Source of the DNA: Pseudomonas abyssi
GTDB taxonomy: Bacteria > Pseudomonadota > Gammaproteobacteria > Pseudomonadales > Pseudomonadaceae
NCBI RefSeq assembly: GCF_002307495.1
Contig: NZ_NTMR01000027.1
Coordinates: 1-64,000 of the forward strand
DNA: 64,000 bases
Direction of reading: 5' to 3'
Shown: in pieces, positions 27,907-37,193 of the stretch
Numbering within the stretch: the first letter of the stretch is position 1
How the letters are laid out: each line of letters starts with the position of its first letter
The notes under the pieces: generated by a model
The model's database searches: none
The model's input: only the letters and a program-made list of their open reading frames with translations
What the model was told of the DNA's origin: nothing
Made by a program: the position numbers and the translations under genes

Positions 27907-30841
27907 CCTGAGTCAGCTGCTGCTGATCAGTATCGTTTACCTGATCCTGCTGTTCGGCGTGGCCTGGGCCACCGAGAACGGCCATATTCCCCGCGGCCTG
28001 CTGCGCCACCCGGCGATCTACACGCTGTCACTTGGGGTGTACGCCAGCGCCTGGGCGTTTTACGGCACCGTGGGGCTGGCGTACCAGTATGGCTACGGTT
28101 TTCTCACCTACTACCTCGGCGTGTGCGGTGCATTTTTGCTGGCTCCGGTACTGCTCAACCCCATCCTGCGCATTACCCGCACCTATCAGCTGTCGTCGCT
28201 GGCCGATCTGTTTGCCTTTCGTTTTCGCAGCACCTGGGCCGGCACCCTGACCACCCTGTTCATGCTGATCGGCGTACTGCCGCTGCTCGCATTGCAGATA
28301 CAGGCGGTGGCCGACTCGGTGCAGATTCTGACCGCCGAGCCCGGACAAGGCACCGTCGCGCTGGGCTTCTGCGTCTTGATCATTCTGTTTGCCATCCTGT
28401 TCGGCGCGCGGCACATCTCCGCGCGGGAAAAGCACGAAGGCCTGGTCATGGCGATTGCCTTCGAGTCGGTGGTCAAACTGGTCGCCATTGCCGCCATCGG
28501 CCTATATGCGTTGTACATGGTCTTTGACGGACCGCAGGGCCTGCAGCTGTGGCTGAACAGCAATCAGGAGGCCCTGATCACGCTGCACACGCCGCTGCAG
28601 GAAGGTCCCTGGCGAACCCTGCTGCTGGTGTTCTTTTCCGCCGCCTTTGTGATGCCACACATGTATCACATGGCTTTTACCGAAAACCTCAACCCGCGCG
28701 CCCTGGGTACCGCCAGCTGGGGACTGCCGCTGTTCCTGCTGCTGATGAGCCTGGCTGTACCGCCGATTCTCTGGGCCGGCCTGCACCTGGGTGTGCGCAC
28801 CAATCCGGAGTATTTCTCCCTTGGTCTGGGGGTGGCGGCCGGGTCGGAATGGCTGTCCTTGCTGGCCTTTGTTGGCGGCCTGTCGGCGGCCAGCGGCCTG
28901 ATCATTGTCACCACGCTGGCGCTCTCGGGCATGGTACTCAACCACGTGGTACTGCCGCTGTACCAGCCCAGCGCCGACAACAATATCTATCGTTGGCTGC
29001 TGTGGACCAGACGCAGCCTGATTGCCGCCATCATCATGGCAGGCTACGGCTTTTACCGCCTGCTCGGCGCCGAACAGGATCTGGCCAACCTGGGCATCGC
29101 CTCCTTCGTTGCCACGGTGCAGTTTTTGCCTGGCACCCTGTCGGTGCTCTACTGGCCGCAGGCCAATCGCCGCGGCTTTATCGGCGGGGTGATGGCCGGC
29201 ATGCTGGTCTGGAGTACTACCCTGCTGCTGCCGCTGGTGACCGAACTGCCGGGCCTGCAGCTGTTCGGCCTGACCCTGGCCTTCAACGCCGACACCTGGC
29301 ATCTGGCCGCCATCAGTTCACTGGCTGCCAACGTGCTGGTGCTGGCGGTGGTCTCGCTGTTCACCCAGCGCTCCAGCGAAGAGCAAAGCGCCGCCGAAGC
29401 CTGCTCGGTGGACAACGTCAGCCGTCCGCAGCGCATGCAGCTGATGGCGTCCTCGCCGCAGGAGTTTGCCCAGCAACTGGCCAAGCCGCTGGGTAACAAG
29501 ACCGCACAGTACGAAGTCGAACAGGCCCTGCGCGATCTCAAACTCCCCTTTGACGAGCGCCGCCCCTACGCCCTACGCCGTCTGCGCGACCGTCTGGAGG
29601 CCAACCTGTCCGGTCTGATGGGCCCCTCGGTCGCACAGGACATCATCGAGACCTTTCTGCCGTTCAAGATGGGCCGCGACGGCTACATGACCGAGGACAT
29701 TCACTTTATCGAGAACCGGCTGGAGGATTATCACAGCCGCCTGACCGGTCTGGCCGCCGAGCTGGACGCTCTGCGCCGCTATCACCGCCAGACCCTGCAG
29801 GACTTGCCGATGGGCGTCTGCTCACTGGGTCAGGACAGCGAGATTCTCATGTGGAACCGCGCCATGCAGGTACTGACCGGCATCCAGGCGGACACGGTGG
29901 TGGGCTCACGCCTGCACAGCCTGCCCGAACCCTGGCGCGAGCTGCTCGAGCGCTTTGTCGAGGACCAGTCGGCCCACCTGCACAAACAGAAGCTCAGCAT
30001 CAACGGCCATACCCAATGGCTCAGCCTGCACAAGGCAGCCATCGACGAGCCGGGCTACGTCGGCGGCAGCGGCCTGGTGCTGCTGATCGAAGATCAAACC
30101 GACACGCAGATGCTGGAAGAAGAGCTGATGCACTCCGAGCGGCTGGCCTCAATCGGTCGCCTGGCCGCCGGTGTGGCCCATGAAATCGGCAACCCGATTA
30201 CCGGCATTGCCTGCCTGGCGCAGAACCTGCGCGAGGAATCCGAGCAACCGGAAGCGCGCGAAGCCAGCGAACAGATTCTGGAACAGACCCGCCGGGTCTC
30301 GCGTATCGTGCAGTCGCTGGTCAACTTCGCCCACGTTGGCAGCCGCCATCACAACCCCAACGAGCCGGTCGACCTGGCCGCCTGCACCAACGAGGCCATC
30401 CATCTGCTGTCGCTCAACCGCAAGGGGCCGGAGGTCAAGTATGTTAACCTTTGCCGACCCGAGCACGTGGTAGCCGGCGACGCGCAACGCTTGGTGCAAG
30501 TGCTGATCAACCTGCTCGGCAACGCGCGGGACGCGAGCCAGAGCGGCGACAGCATCACCATCGCCAGTCAGGAAAACGAGCATCAGGTGCTGCTGCAGGT
30601 GGAAGATCAGGGCAGCGGCATCGACAAGGACATCAAGGATCGCCTGTTCGAGCCCTTCTTCACCACCAAGGAACCAGGGACAGGGACCGGGCTCGGATTG
30701 GCACTGGTCTACTCCATCATCGAAGAGCATTATGGGCAGATTACCATCGACAGCCCGGTCGACCAGACAAACCAGCGCGGCACCCGCTTCACCATTACAT
30801 TGCCGCGCTACAGTATGAGCGCTAACGGCGCCCCTGCCTGA
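27890..30841 (+). CDS. cbrA: Sensor histidine kinase CbrA with transporter domain
   Basis: 983 aa. The N-terminal half is a sodium/solute symporter (SLC5-like) domain with about 13 helices (MYHMAFTENLNPRALGTASW). Then come a STAC-like linker, a PAS domain (about 640-740) and a histidine kinase core with H764 in AAGVAHEIGNPITGI, N box LINLLGNARDAS, EDQGSGID and GTGTGLGLALVYSII. CbrA governs use of histidine and other amino acids and the carbon/nitrogen balance with CbrB. The start may be 27890 or 27896. Confidence 0.95.
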   Translation: MPMSFDLSQLLLISIVYLILLFGVAWATENGHIPRGLLRHPAIYTLSLGVYASAWAFYGTVGLAYQYGYGFLTYYLGVCGAFLLAPVLLNPILRITRTYQLSSLADLFAFRFRSTWAGTLTTLFMLIGVLPLLALQIQAVADSVQILTAEPGQGTVALGFCVLIILFAILFGARHISAREKHEGLVMAIAFESVVKLVAIAAIGLYALYMVFDGPQGLQLWLNSNQEALITLHTPLQEGPWRTLLLVFFSAAFVMPHMYHMAFTENLNPRALGTASWGLPLFLLLMSLAVPPILWAGLHLGVRTNPEYFSLGLGVAAGSEWLSLLAFVGGLSAASGLIIVTTLALSGMVLNHVVLPLYQPSADNNIYRWLLWTRRSLIAAIIMAGYGFYRLLGAEQDLANLGIASFVATVQFLPGTLSVLYWPQANRRGFIGGVMAGMLVWSTTLLLPLVTELPGLQLFGLTLAFNADTWHLAAISSLAANVLVLAVVSLFTQRSSEEQSAAEACSVDNVSRPQRMQLMASSPQEFAQQLAKPLGNKTAQYEVEQALRDLKLPFDERRPYALRRLRDRLEANLSGLMGPSVAQDIIETFLPFKMGRDGYMTEDIHFIENRLEDYHSRLTGLAAELDALRRYHRQTLQDLPMGVCSLGQDSEILMWNRAMQVLTGIQADTVVGSRLHSLPEPWRELLERFVEDQSAHLHKQKLSINGHTQWLSLHKAAIDEPGYVGGSGLVLLIEDQTDTQMLEEELMHSERLASIGRLAAGVAHEIGNPITGIACLAQNLREESEQPEAREASEQILEQTRRVSRIVQSLVNFAHVGSRHHNPNEPVDLAACTNEAIHLLSLNRKGPEVKYVNLCRPEHVVAGDAQRLVQVLINLLGNARDASQSGDSITIASQENEHQVLLQVEDQGSGIDKDIKDRLFEPFFTTKEPGTGTGLGLALVYSIIEEHYGQITIDSPVDQTNQRGTRFTITLPRYSMSANGAPA

Positions 30842-30875
30842 GCTGTATCAAGGCGCCGTCACGCACGAGGTAACT

Positions 30876-32303
30876 ATGTCAGATATTCTGGTTGTTGAAG
30901 ACGAAGCCATCATCCGCACGGCACTCAAGCGGCTGCTGGAGCGCCACCACTACCAGGTAGCGGAAGCCGGATCGGTCAGCGAGGCCTGCGAACGCCACAA
31001 CCTCGACAACTTTGACCTCATCATCAGCGACCTGCGCCTGCCAGGCGAGCCCGGCACCGAACTGATTCGCCGCGCCGCCAACACGCCGGTGCTGATCATG
31101 ACCAGCTACGCCAGCCTGCGCTCGGCCGTCGACTCGATGAAGCTCGGCGCTGTCGACTATATTGCCAAGCCCTTCGACCATGACGAGATGGTCGAAACCG
31201 TGCAACGCATCATTGCCAGCGGCAGCGCACGCAAGCAGCAAGCGGCCGCGCCCGAACAACCCGCAGGCAAGCAGACGCCGCAGCCAGTCCCGGACGAAGA
31301 GATTCGCAAGCAGATGGGCATCATCGGCGGCTGCGACACCATGCTCACGCTGTTCAAACGCATTCGCAAGGTCGCCCCCACCGACTCCACGGTGCTGATT
31401 CAAGGCGAATCCGGCACCGGCAAGGAGCTGGTCGCCCGGGCCATGCACGAGCAATCCCAGCGTGCCAAGGCACCGCTGATTTCGGTCAACTGCGCAGCTA
31501 TTCCGGAAACCCTGATCGAGTCCGAGCTGTTCGGTCACGAAAAGGGCTCCTTTACCGGCGCCACCAGCAACCGCACCGGGCTGGTTGAAGCCGCCGACGG
31601 CGGTACCCTGTTCCTCGACGAGATAGGCGAACTGCCGCTCGAAGCGCAGGCCCGCCTGCTGCGCGTACTGCAGGAGGGGGAGATCCGCCGGGTCGGCTCG
31701 GTGCAATCGCAGAAGGTCGATGTGCGCCTGGTCGCAGCCACCCACCGCGACCTCAAGACCATGGCGCGTCAGGGCCTGTTCCGCGAGGACCTTTACTACC
31801 GCTTGAACGTGATTGAGCTGCGCCTGCCGCCGCTGCGCGAACGCGGCCGCGACGTGATGCTGATCGCCGAGGCCCTGCTGCAACGCGCTGTCGACAACAT
31901 GAACATGGAAGGCCTGCACTTCAGCAAGGACGCCGAGCAGGCCATCCTGGCCTACAGCTGGCCCGGCAACGTGCGTGAACTGGAAAACGCCATCGAGCGC
32001 TCAGCCATTCTCTGTGACCACGAAGAAATCACCGCCGACCTGCTGGGTATCGAGCTGGATGCAGAGATTGAACGCGCGTCAGAGGCCGCCAACGCGTTGC
32101 AGACCATGCAGCATGAGGTGACCGCCGGCCAGGAGCCTGCAGAGGACTTGTCGCTGGAGGACTACTTCCAGCACTTCGTGCTCGAGCATCAGGACCACAT
32201 GACCGAGACCCAGCTCGCCCACAAGCTTGGCATCAGCCGCAAGTGCTTGTGGGAGCGCCGTCAGCGCCTGGGCATCCCGCGCAAGAAAACCGCCAGCACC
32301 TGA
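30876..32303 (+). CDS. cbrB: NtrC-family response regulator CbrB
   Basis: 475-aa sigma-54 activator. The receiver domain has the phospho-acceptor D52 in IISDLRLPG. The AAA+ domain shows Walker [10 protein letters not shown], the sigma-54 contact loop GSFTGA, and [21 protein letters not shown] Fis-type helix-turn-helix ends the protein ([20 protein letters not shown]). It activates crcZ, which lies downstream. Confidence 0.96.
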   Translation: MSDILVVEDEAIIRTALKRLLERHHYQVAEAGSVSEACERHNLDNFDLIISDLRLPGEPGTELIRRAANTPVLIMTSYASLRSAVDSMKLGAVDYIAKPFDHDEMVETVQRIIASGSARKQQAAAPEQPAGKQTPQPVPDEEIRKQMGIIGGCDTMLTLFKRIRKVAPTDSTVLIQGESGTGKELVARAMHEQSQRAKAPLISVNCAAIPETLIESELFGHEKGSFTGATSNRTGLVEAADGGTLFLDEIGELPLEAQARLLRVLQEGEIRRVGSVQSQKVDVRLVAATHRDLKTMARQGLFREDLYYRLNVIELRLPPLRERGRDVMLIAEALLQRAVDNMNMEGLHFSKDAEQAILAYSWPGNVRELENAIERSAILCDHEEITADLLGIELDAEIERASEAANALQTMQHEVTAGQEPAEDLSLEDYFQHFVLEHQDHMTETQLAHKLGISRKCLWERRQRLGIPRKKTAST

Positions 32304-32381
32304 TCCTTCCCCTCGCAGCAGAGGCTCAGGCGGGAATCGCCGCCTCTGCTCGACCGCTGTACCGCCTCCGACGCCTTCATG

Positions 32382-32479
32382 TGTTACCTGTTACCGGGAA
32401 AGTTCCCGCAAAACTGTTACCGCACCCCCACCCCGCGGTAACACTTTAGTCCAATTGGAGGTAACACCTTGGGGTAACA
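32382..32479 (+). promoter_or_regulatory. Cluster of CbrB-type half-sites upstream of crcZ
   Basis: Three TGTTAC half-sites (32382-32387, 32389-32394, 32415-32420) and three GTAACA half-sites (32438-32443, 32461-32466, 32474-32479) lie 60-160 bp upstream of the sigma-54 promoter. TGTTAC and GTAACA are the inverted arms of the CbrB enhancer known from Pseudomonas. Here the innermost pair is 17 bases apart. Confidence 0.75.
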
Positions 32480-32538
32480 CAGGGGTAAGAAAATAAGCAA
32501 AAAAGCCAAGCTGCTGATTTTAAAGGAATTTAAAAAGT

Positions 32539-32553
32539 TGGCACGCGGAATGC
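32539..32553 (+). promoter_or_regulatory. Sigma-54 promoter of crcZ
   Basis: TGGCACG-CGGA-ATGC has GG at 32540-32541 and GC at 32552-32553, ten bases apart, exactly the -24/-12 form. The start is expected about 12 bases downstream. Confidence 0.88.
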
Positions 32554-32564
32554 TTTATATCTGG

Positions 32565-32915
32565 CACAACAACAATAAAAACCAAAACACATAACAAAAA
32601 TAACATTCGACTCCACACACAATAAAAACAAGACGTGAGAGACGCAGCAAACTGATTTTTTTGGAGAATAGCAGTCAGATCGTGAGCAGGATGCTCAGTT
32701 GGATGAAGAAGAATAAAAGTTGCCCAAGCAACCCGCCATCCAAAGCCATACGCAGGCCGAGCTGAACCTACGCTTCCAAAGCAATCCGTTTGGTTTTGAC
32801 AACCCGAGATGGGTCAGTCGAAAAGCGGCATTTGCCGCTTTGAACAAAAAAAGAATAGCTCTCATAACAACAATAATAAAAAACCATTAGGGGGAGTGTC
32901 CTACTCCCCTTGAGC
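32565..32915 (+). ncRNA. crcZ: Small RNA CrcZ (Hfq/Crc decoy)
   Basis: About 350 nt from the predicted sigma-54 start to a GGGGAGT-GTCCT-ACTCCCC hairpin (32891-32909). It is rich in the A-rich repeats that bind Hfq/Crc (ACAACAATAAAAA near 32570, ATAACAAAAATAAC near 32592, ACAATAAAAACAAG near 32619, GAAGAATAAAAG near 32708, ACAAAAAAAGAATA near 32844, AACAACAATAATAAAAA near 32867). CrcZ sequesters these proteins and relieves catabolite repression. It lies between cbrB and pcnB, as in P. aeruginosa. Ends are predicted. Confidence 0.85.
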
Positions 32916-33117
32916 TTTCCTTCTCCTGCAACATCCCCCCCCTTTCCTTACCTTTGCTCACAAATCAAGCTAGAATGCTCGGCAACCGTGGCCTGTCGCC
33001 ACCTGCGTGCCAGGCGAGGCATACCGCCAACCCTGCCCACTCACCTTGCGCTGCCGTAACGATGCATGCTGACAACCCTGCCGCATCTCCGCACGGCCGC
33101 CGGAAACACTGCCATCT

Positions 33118-34488
33118 ATGATTCGAAAGCTGTTGCAGAAAATGCCCTCTCCCTTCGGCCTACCCCAGCGCCGACGCACCACCCCGTCCGTCATTCCCGC
33201 CAGCCAGCACCAGGTGCGGCGAGAGCGCCTGAGTCGACACGCGGTGAGCGTAGTGGAAAAACTGCAACAGGCGGGCTTTGATGCCTTTCTGGTTGGCGGC
33301 TGTGTACGTGACCTGCTGCTGGACATCACGCCCAAGGATTTCGACGTCGCCACCAGCGCCACGCCAGAGCAGGTGCGCGCCACCTTCCGCAATGCGCGCC
33401 TGATCGGCCGCCGGTTCAAGCTGGTCCACGTGCACTTTGGTCGCGAGATCATTGAGGTGGCGACCTTCCGCGCCAACCACGAAGCACAGGCTTCGGAGGA
33501 GCAGTCCCGCCAGAGTGAGTCCGGCCGGCTGCTGCGTGACAACGTCTACGGCACCTTCGAGCAGGATGCCCAACGCCGCGACTTCACCATCAATGCCCTC
33601 TACTTCGACGTCACTACCGGGCAGATCCATGACTTTGCCCACGGTATACACGACATTCGTAACCGTCTGATCCGCCTGATCGGTCACCCCGAACAGCGTT
33701 ACCAGGAAGATCCGGTACGCATGCTGCGGGCCATCCGCTTCGCCGCCAAACTGGACTTCGAGATCGAACCGCACACCGCCGCCCCGATCGAGACGCTGGC
33801 GCCGCTGCTGCACGATATTCCCGCAGCCCGCCTGTTCGACGAGTCCCTTAAGCTGCTGATGAGCGGCCAGGGCAAGGCCACCTTTGACCTGCTCTATCAG
33901 TACGACCTGATCGCACCGCTGTTCCCGGACACCGATGAGGCGATTCTGGAGAACCCGGAATACACCTTGCGCCTGGTACGCAAGGCACTGGACAACACCG
34001 ACGCGCGCATCGCCCAGGACAAGCCGGTGACCCCCGCCTTCCTGTTTGCGGCGTTCCTCTGGCCAGCCCTGCCCGCACGCGTCGCCGCTCTGGAAGAGCA
34101 AGGCATTCCACCGATTCCGGCCTACCAGCAAGCGGCGCACGAGCTGCTCGCCGAGCAGTGCCTGCACACCGCCATCCCCAAGCGTTTCAGTATTCCCATG
34201 CGCGAAATCTGGGACATGCAACCGCGCCTGGAGCGACGCAGTGGACGCCGCGCCGACCAGTTGCTGGAGCACCCACGCTTTCGCGCGGCGTACGACTTTC
34301 TGTTGCTGCGTGAAGAAGCCGGCGAGCAGACCGACGGCCTCGGCCAATGGTGGACGCTCTACCAGGATGCCAGCGCAGATCAGCGCCGCCAGATGATCCG
34401 CGAGCTGGGTGACGCGCCCAAGAGTGGCGCCAAGCGCGGCCGTTCACGCTCGCGCCGCAAACCTCGCAAGCCACAGTCGACCGACTGA
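33118..34488 (+). CDS. pcnB: Poly(A) polymerase I
   Basis: 456 aa. Adds poly(A) tails to RNA 3' ends and so promotes decay. The nucleotidyltransferase core is LVGGCVRDLLLDITPKDFDVATSATPEQV; RRFKLVHVHFGREIIEVATF and RDFTINALYFD follow. The C-terminus is basic (KRGRSRSRRKPRKP), typical of PAP I rather than CCA-adding enzyme. It overlaps the folK start by one base (TGATG). Confidence 0.95.
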   Translation: MIRKLLQKMPSPFGLPQRRRTTPSVIPASQHQVRRERLSRHAVSVVEKLQQAGFDAFLVGGCVRDLLLDITPKDFDVATSATPEQVRATFRNARLIGRRFKLVHVHFGREIIEVATFRANHEAQASEEQSRQSESGRLLRDNVYGTFEQDAQRRDFTINALYFDVTTGQIHDFAHGIHDIRNRLIRLIGHPEQRYQEDPVRMLRAIRFAAKLDFEIEPHTAAPIETLAPLLHDIPAARLFDESLKLLMSGQGKATFDLLYQYDLIAPLFPDTDEAILENPEYTLRLVRKALDNTDARIAQDKPVTPAFLFAAFLWPALPARVAALEEQGIPPIPAYQQAAHELLAEQCLHTAIPKRFSIPMREIWDMQPRLERRSGRRADQLLEHPRFRAAYDFLLLREEAGEQTDGLGQWWTLYQDASADQRRQMIRELGDAPKSGAKRGRSRSRRKPRKPQSTD

Positions 34489-35018
34489 TGCCTCAGGTCT
34501 ATATCGCGCTGGGCAGCAACCAGGGCGACTCCCTTGCGCAGGTGCGCGCCGCCTGCCAGGCCATGGCCGCCCTGCCGGGCAGCCGCCTGCTGGCCTGCTC
34601 GTCGCTCTATCGCAGCGCCCCCATGGGGCCGCAGGACCAGCCTTCCTACGTCAATGCCGTGGTCTGCCTGCAGACAGAACTGGCCGCAGAGGCGCTGCTG
34701 GACTACCTGCAAGCAATCGAGCAGGAACACGGCCGCGTGCGCAAAGCCGAACGCTGGGGGCCGCGTACGCTGGATCTGGACATCCTGCTGTACGGCGACG
34801 AGGTGATCCGCACCGCACGGCTGCAGGTACCGCACTACCACATGCATGCCCGCGCCTTCGTGCTGTACCCGCTGGCCGAGATAGCGCCCGCACTGCAGAT
34901 GCCCGACGGCACACACCTCGACACCCTGCTGCAGAACTGCCCGCGTGGTGATCTGCAGACATTGCCCTTTTTTATACAACAGCCTGATGCGCGATCAGAC
35001 TTGACACCCCATGACTGA
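34488..35018 (+). CDS. folK: 2-amino-4-hydroxy-6-hydroxymethyldihydropteridine pyrophosphokinase
   Basis: 176 aa. Transfers pyrophosphate from ATP to 6-hydroxymethyl-dihydropterin in folate synthesis. Key motifs: IALGSNQGD at the N-terminus and ERWGPRTLDLDILLYGDEVI, the HPPK signature. The C-terminal tail after RGDLQTLPFF is longer than in E. coli. Coupled to pcnB and followed by panB, as in P. aeruginosa. Confidence 0.94.
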   Translation: MPQVYIALGSNQGDSLAQVRAACQAMAALPGSRLLACSSLYRSAPMGPQDQPSYVNAVVCLQTELAAEALLDYLQAIEQEHGRVRKAERWGPRTLDLDILLYGDEVIRTARLQVPHYHMHARAFVLYPLAEIAPALQMPDGTHLDTLLQNCPRGDLQTLPFFIQQPDARSDLTPHD

Positions 35019-35180
35019 CACGTAGGATGCCGATTCCGGCAGGGCTCTACCCCGGCTCTGACGGACAGCCGCCTTACCAAGGCTATACTCTCGCAGCAGT
35101 GCCCCTGCGCGGGAGTCCGGACTCAACGGCGCTGCTGCCCTGCAGTTGCGCACAGCAAAGGCCACACACTGGAAACAGCC

Positions 35181-35975
35181 ATGCCTGACGTTACTCTGAC
35201 CACACTGAACAAGCTCAAGCAAAGCGGCGAAAAGATCGTTTGTCTGACGGCCTACGACGCGACCTTCGCCCATGTTGAAAGCGAAGCCGGTGTCGAGGTG
35301 ATGCTGATCGGCGACTCCCTGGGTATGGTTCTGCAGGGTCACGACAGCACCTTGCCCGTCAGCGTCGATGACATGGCGTACCACACCGCGGCGGTCAAAC
35401 GCGGCAACAAGGGCGCGCTGATCATGGCCGATCTGCCGTTCATGGCCTATGCCACCCTGGAACAGGCACTGAGCAACAGCACCACGCTGATGCAGGCCGG
35501 CGCGCACATGGTCAAGCTGGAAGGCGGTCGCTGGCTGGCTGACAGCATTGAGGTGCTGAGCCGCAACGGCATCCCGGTCTGTGCCCACATGGGGCTGACG
35601 CCGCAAACCGTGAACGTGCTGGGCGGCTTCAAGGTACAAGGCCGCGACGAGGCTCAGGCCCGCGCGATGATCGAAGACGCCAAGGCGCTGGAAGCCGCCG
35701 GCGCGGCCATGCTGCTGCTTGAGTGCGTGCCCCCGGCGCTGGCCAACGCCATCACCCAGGCCGTCAAGGTGCCGGTCATCGGCATTGGCGCCGGCAGTGG
35801 TACCGACGGTCAGGTGCTGGTGGTCCACGACATGCTGGGCCTGTCTCTGAGTGGACGTGTGCCGCGCTTCGTGAAAAACTTCATGTCCGGCCAGCCCGAC
35901 ATCCCGGCGGCAATTCGCGCCTACGTCGCGGCGGTCAAGAACGTCGAATTCCCAGCAGCCGAACACGAGTTCTGA
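35181..35975 (+). CDS. panB: 3-methyl-2-oxobutanoate hydroxymethyltransferase
   Basis: 264 aa. First committed step of pantothenate synthesis: adds a hydroxymethyl group to alpha-ketoisovalerate. Motifs: [26 protein letters not shown] and [16 protein letters not shown]. panC begins 4 bp after its stop, so the two are an operon. The substrate comes from the ilv pathway encoded earlier in the window. Confidence 0.96.
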   Translation: MPDVTLTTLNKLKQSGEKIVCLTAYDATFAHVESEAGVEVMLIGDSLGMVLQGHDSTLPVSVDDMAYHTAAVKRGNKGALIMADLPFMAYATLEQALSNSTTLMQAGAHMVKLEGGRWLADSIEVLSRNGIPVCAHMGLTPQTVNVLGGFKVQGRDEAQARAMIEDAKALEAAGAAMLLLECVPPALANAITQAVKVPVIGIGAGSGTDGQVLVVHDMLGLSLSGRVPRFVKNFMSGQPDIPAAIRAYVAAVKNVEFPAAEHEF

Positions 35976-35979
35976 ACCC

Positions 35980-36831
35980 ATGAACACCCTGCATACCATC
36001 GCGCAAGTGCGCGCTGCGGTTGGTCGTGCCCGCCAGGAAGGCAAGCGCATTGGTCTGGTGCCCACCATGGGCAACCTGCACGCCGGTCACGTTGCCCTGG
36101 TAGAAAAGGCCCTGCAACGCACCGATTACGTGGTGGTGAGCATCTTCGTCAACCCGATGCAATTCGGCCCGGGCGAAGATCTGGACAGCTACCCGCGCAC
36201 TCTGGCAGAAGACCAGAAAAAACTGCTGGAGGTAGGTGCTCACCTGGTATTCGCCCCCAACGCCAACGAAATGTACCCCGATGGCATGGACGGCCACACA
36301 CGCATCAGCGTGCCCGTGGTCTCCGAGGGCCTGTGTGGGGCCAGCCGCCCGGGGCATTTTGAAGGTGTGGCCACCGTGGTCAGCAAGCTGCTCAACATAG
36401 TCGGGCCAGACGTCGCCGTCTTCGGCCAGAAGGACTACCAGCAGCTGGCAGTGATCCGCAAGATGGCCCAGGACCTGAGCCTGCCGGTACAGATCATGGG
36501 CCACCCCACCGTGCGCGCCGAAGACGGCCTGGCGCTGTCCTCGCGCAACGGCTACCTGAGTGCCGAGCAGCGGGCCATTGCACCTGTGCTGCAGCAAACC
36601 CTGCAACAGATCGCCAGCGCCGTGCAGAGCGGTCGCACGGACTACGCCCAGATCATCAACGAAGCCAGCCTGCGCCTCAGCGAAGCCGGCTTGCGACCCG
36701 ACTATCTGGATCTGCGTAACGCCGAGAACCTCGCGCCGGCGAGCGATGACAGCACCGATCTGGTGGTGCTGGCAGCAGCGTATCTGGGCACCACCCGCCT
36801 GATCGACAATCTGGAATTCAGCCGCACCTGA
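35980..36831 (+). CDS. panC: Pantothenate synthetase
   Basis: 283 aa. ATP-dependent joining of pantoate and beta-alanine. The class I nucleotidyltransferase motif is [14 protein letters not shown] (HAGH), followed by [34 protein letters not shown] and the KMSKS-like [10 protein letters not shown]. panD does not follow it here, unlike in P. aeruginosa. Confidence 0.96.
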   Translation: MNTLHTIAQVRAAVGRARQEGKRIGLVPTMGNLHAGHVALVEKALQRTDYVVVSIFVNPMQFGPGEDLDSYPRTLAEDQKKLLEVGAHLVFAPNANEMYPDGMDGHTRISVPVVSEGLCGASRPGHFEGVATVVSKLLNIVGPDVAVFGQKDYQQLAVIRKMAQDLSLPVQIMGHPTVRAEDGLALSSRNGYLSAEQRAIAPVLQQTLQQIASAVQSGRTDYAQIINEASLRLSEAGLRPDYLDLRNAENLAPASDDSTDLVVLAAAYLGTTRLIDNLEFSRT

Positions 36832-37193
36832 GCGGCTGCCCCTCTCTGCTGCGCGAGCGTGGCAAGCACCGATTCATTCCGCACGCCTTCTGGCGTTCGG
36901 GCTGGGCCGCATTCGGCTGGGCCGCAATCACCGCGTGATTTCAAAGGCATGTCTGGAGTTGTCGAGAAATCACGACGCCGAGTGCAGTCTACCCGCCCAC
37001 CAATAAGACGCTACCCTCTCATACCAAAGAAGGGTTGTCTTGCCCCCCTCTGATGGCCGACGCTAATTAGCCTAAACTGACCGACCAACCCCACGCGGTT
37101 TCGTCGCTCCAGATTCTCTACTGCAGTACCGGATACCCCCGCAGGGCCGGCTGACAAGAGACTGCCTGATTCAATAACAAGAGGGGAATTCCC
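36832..37193. other. Intergenic region panC-acs with a 12-bp direct repeat
   Basis: This 362-bp gap holds no gene that I can support. A direct repeat GGCTGGGCCGCA occurs at 36900-36911 and 36915-36926. AGAGGGGAA just before 37194 is the acs ribosome-binding site. panD and pgi, which stand here in P. aeruginosa, are absent. No sure promoter was assigned. Confidence 0.6.

Noticed and set aside
36900-36926. 12-bp direct repeat as an insertion target duplication
   Set aside because: Only three bases lie between the copies, so no element was inserted between them.
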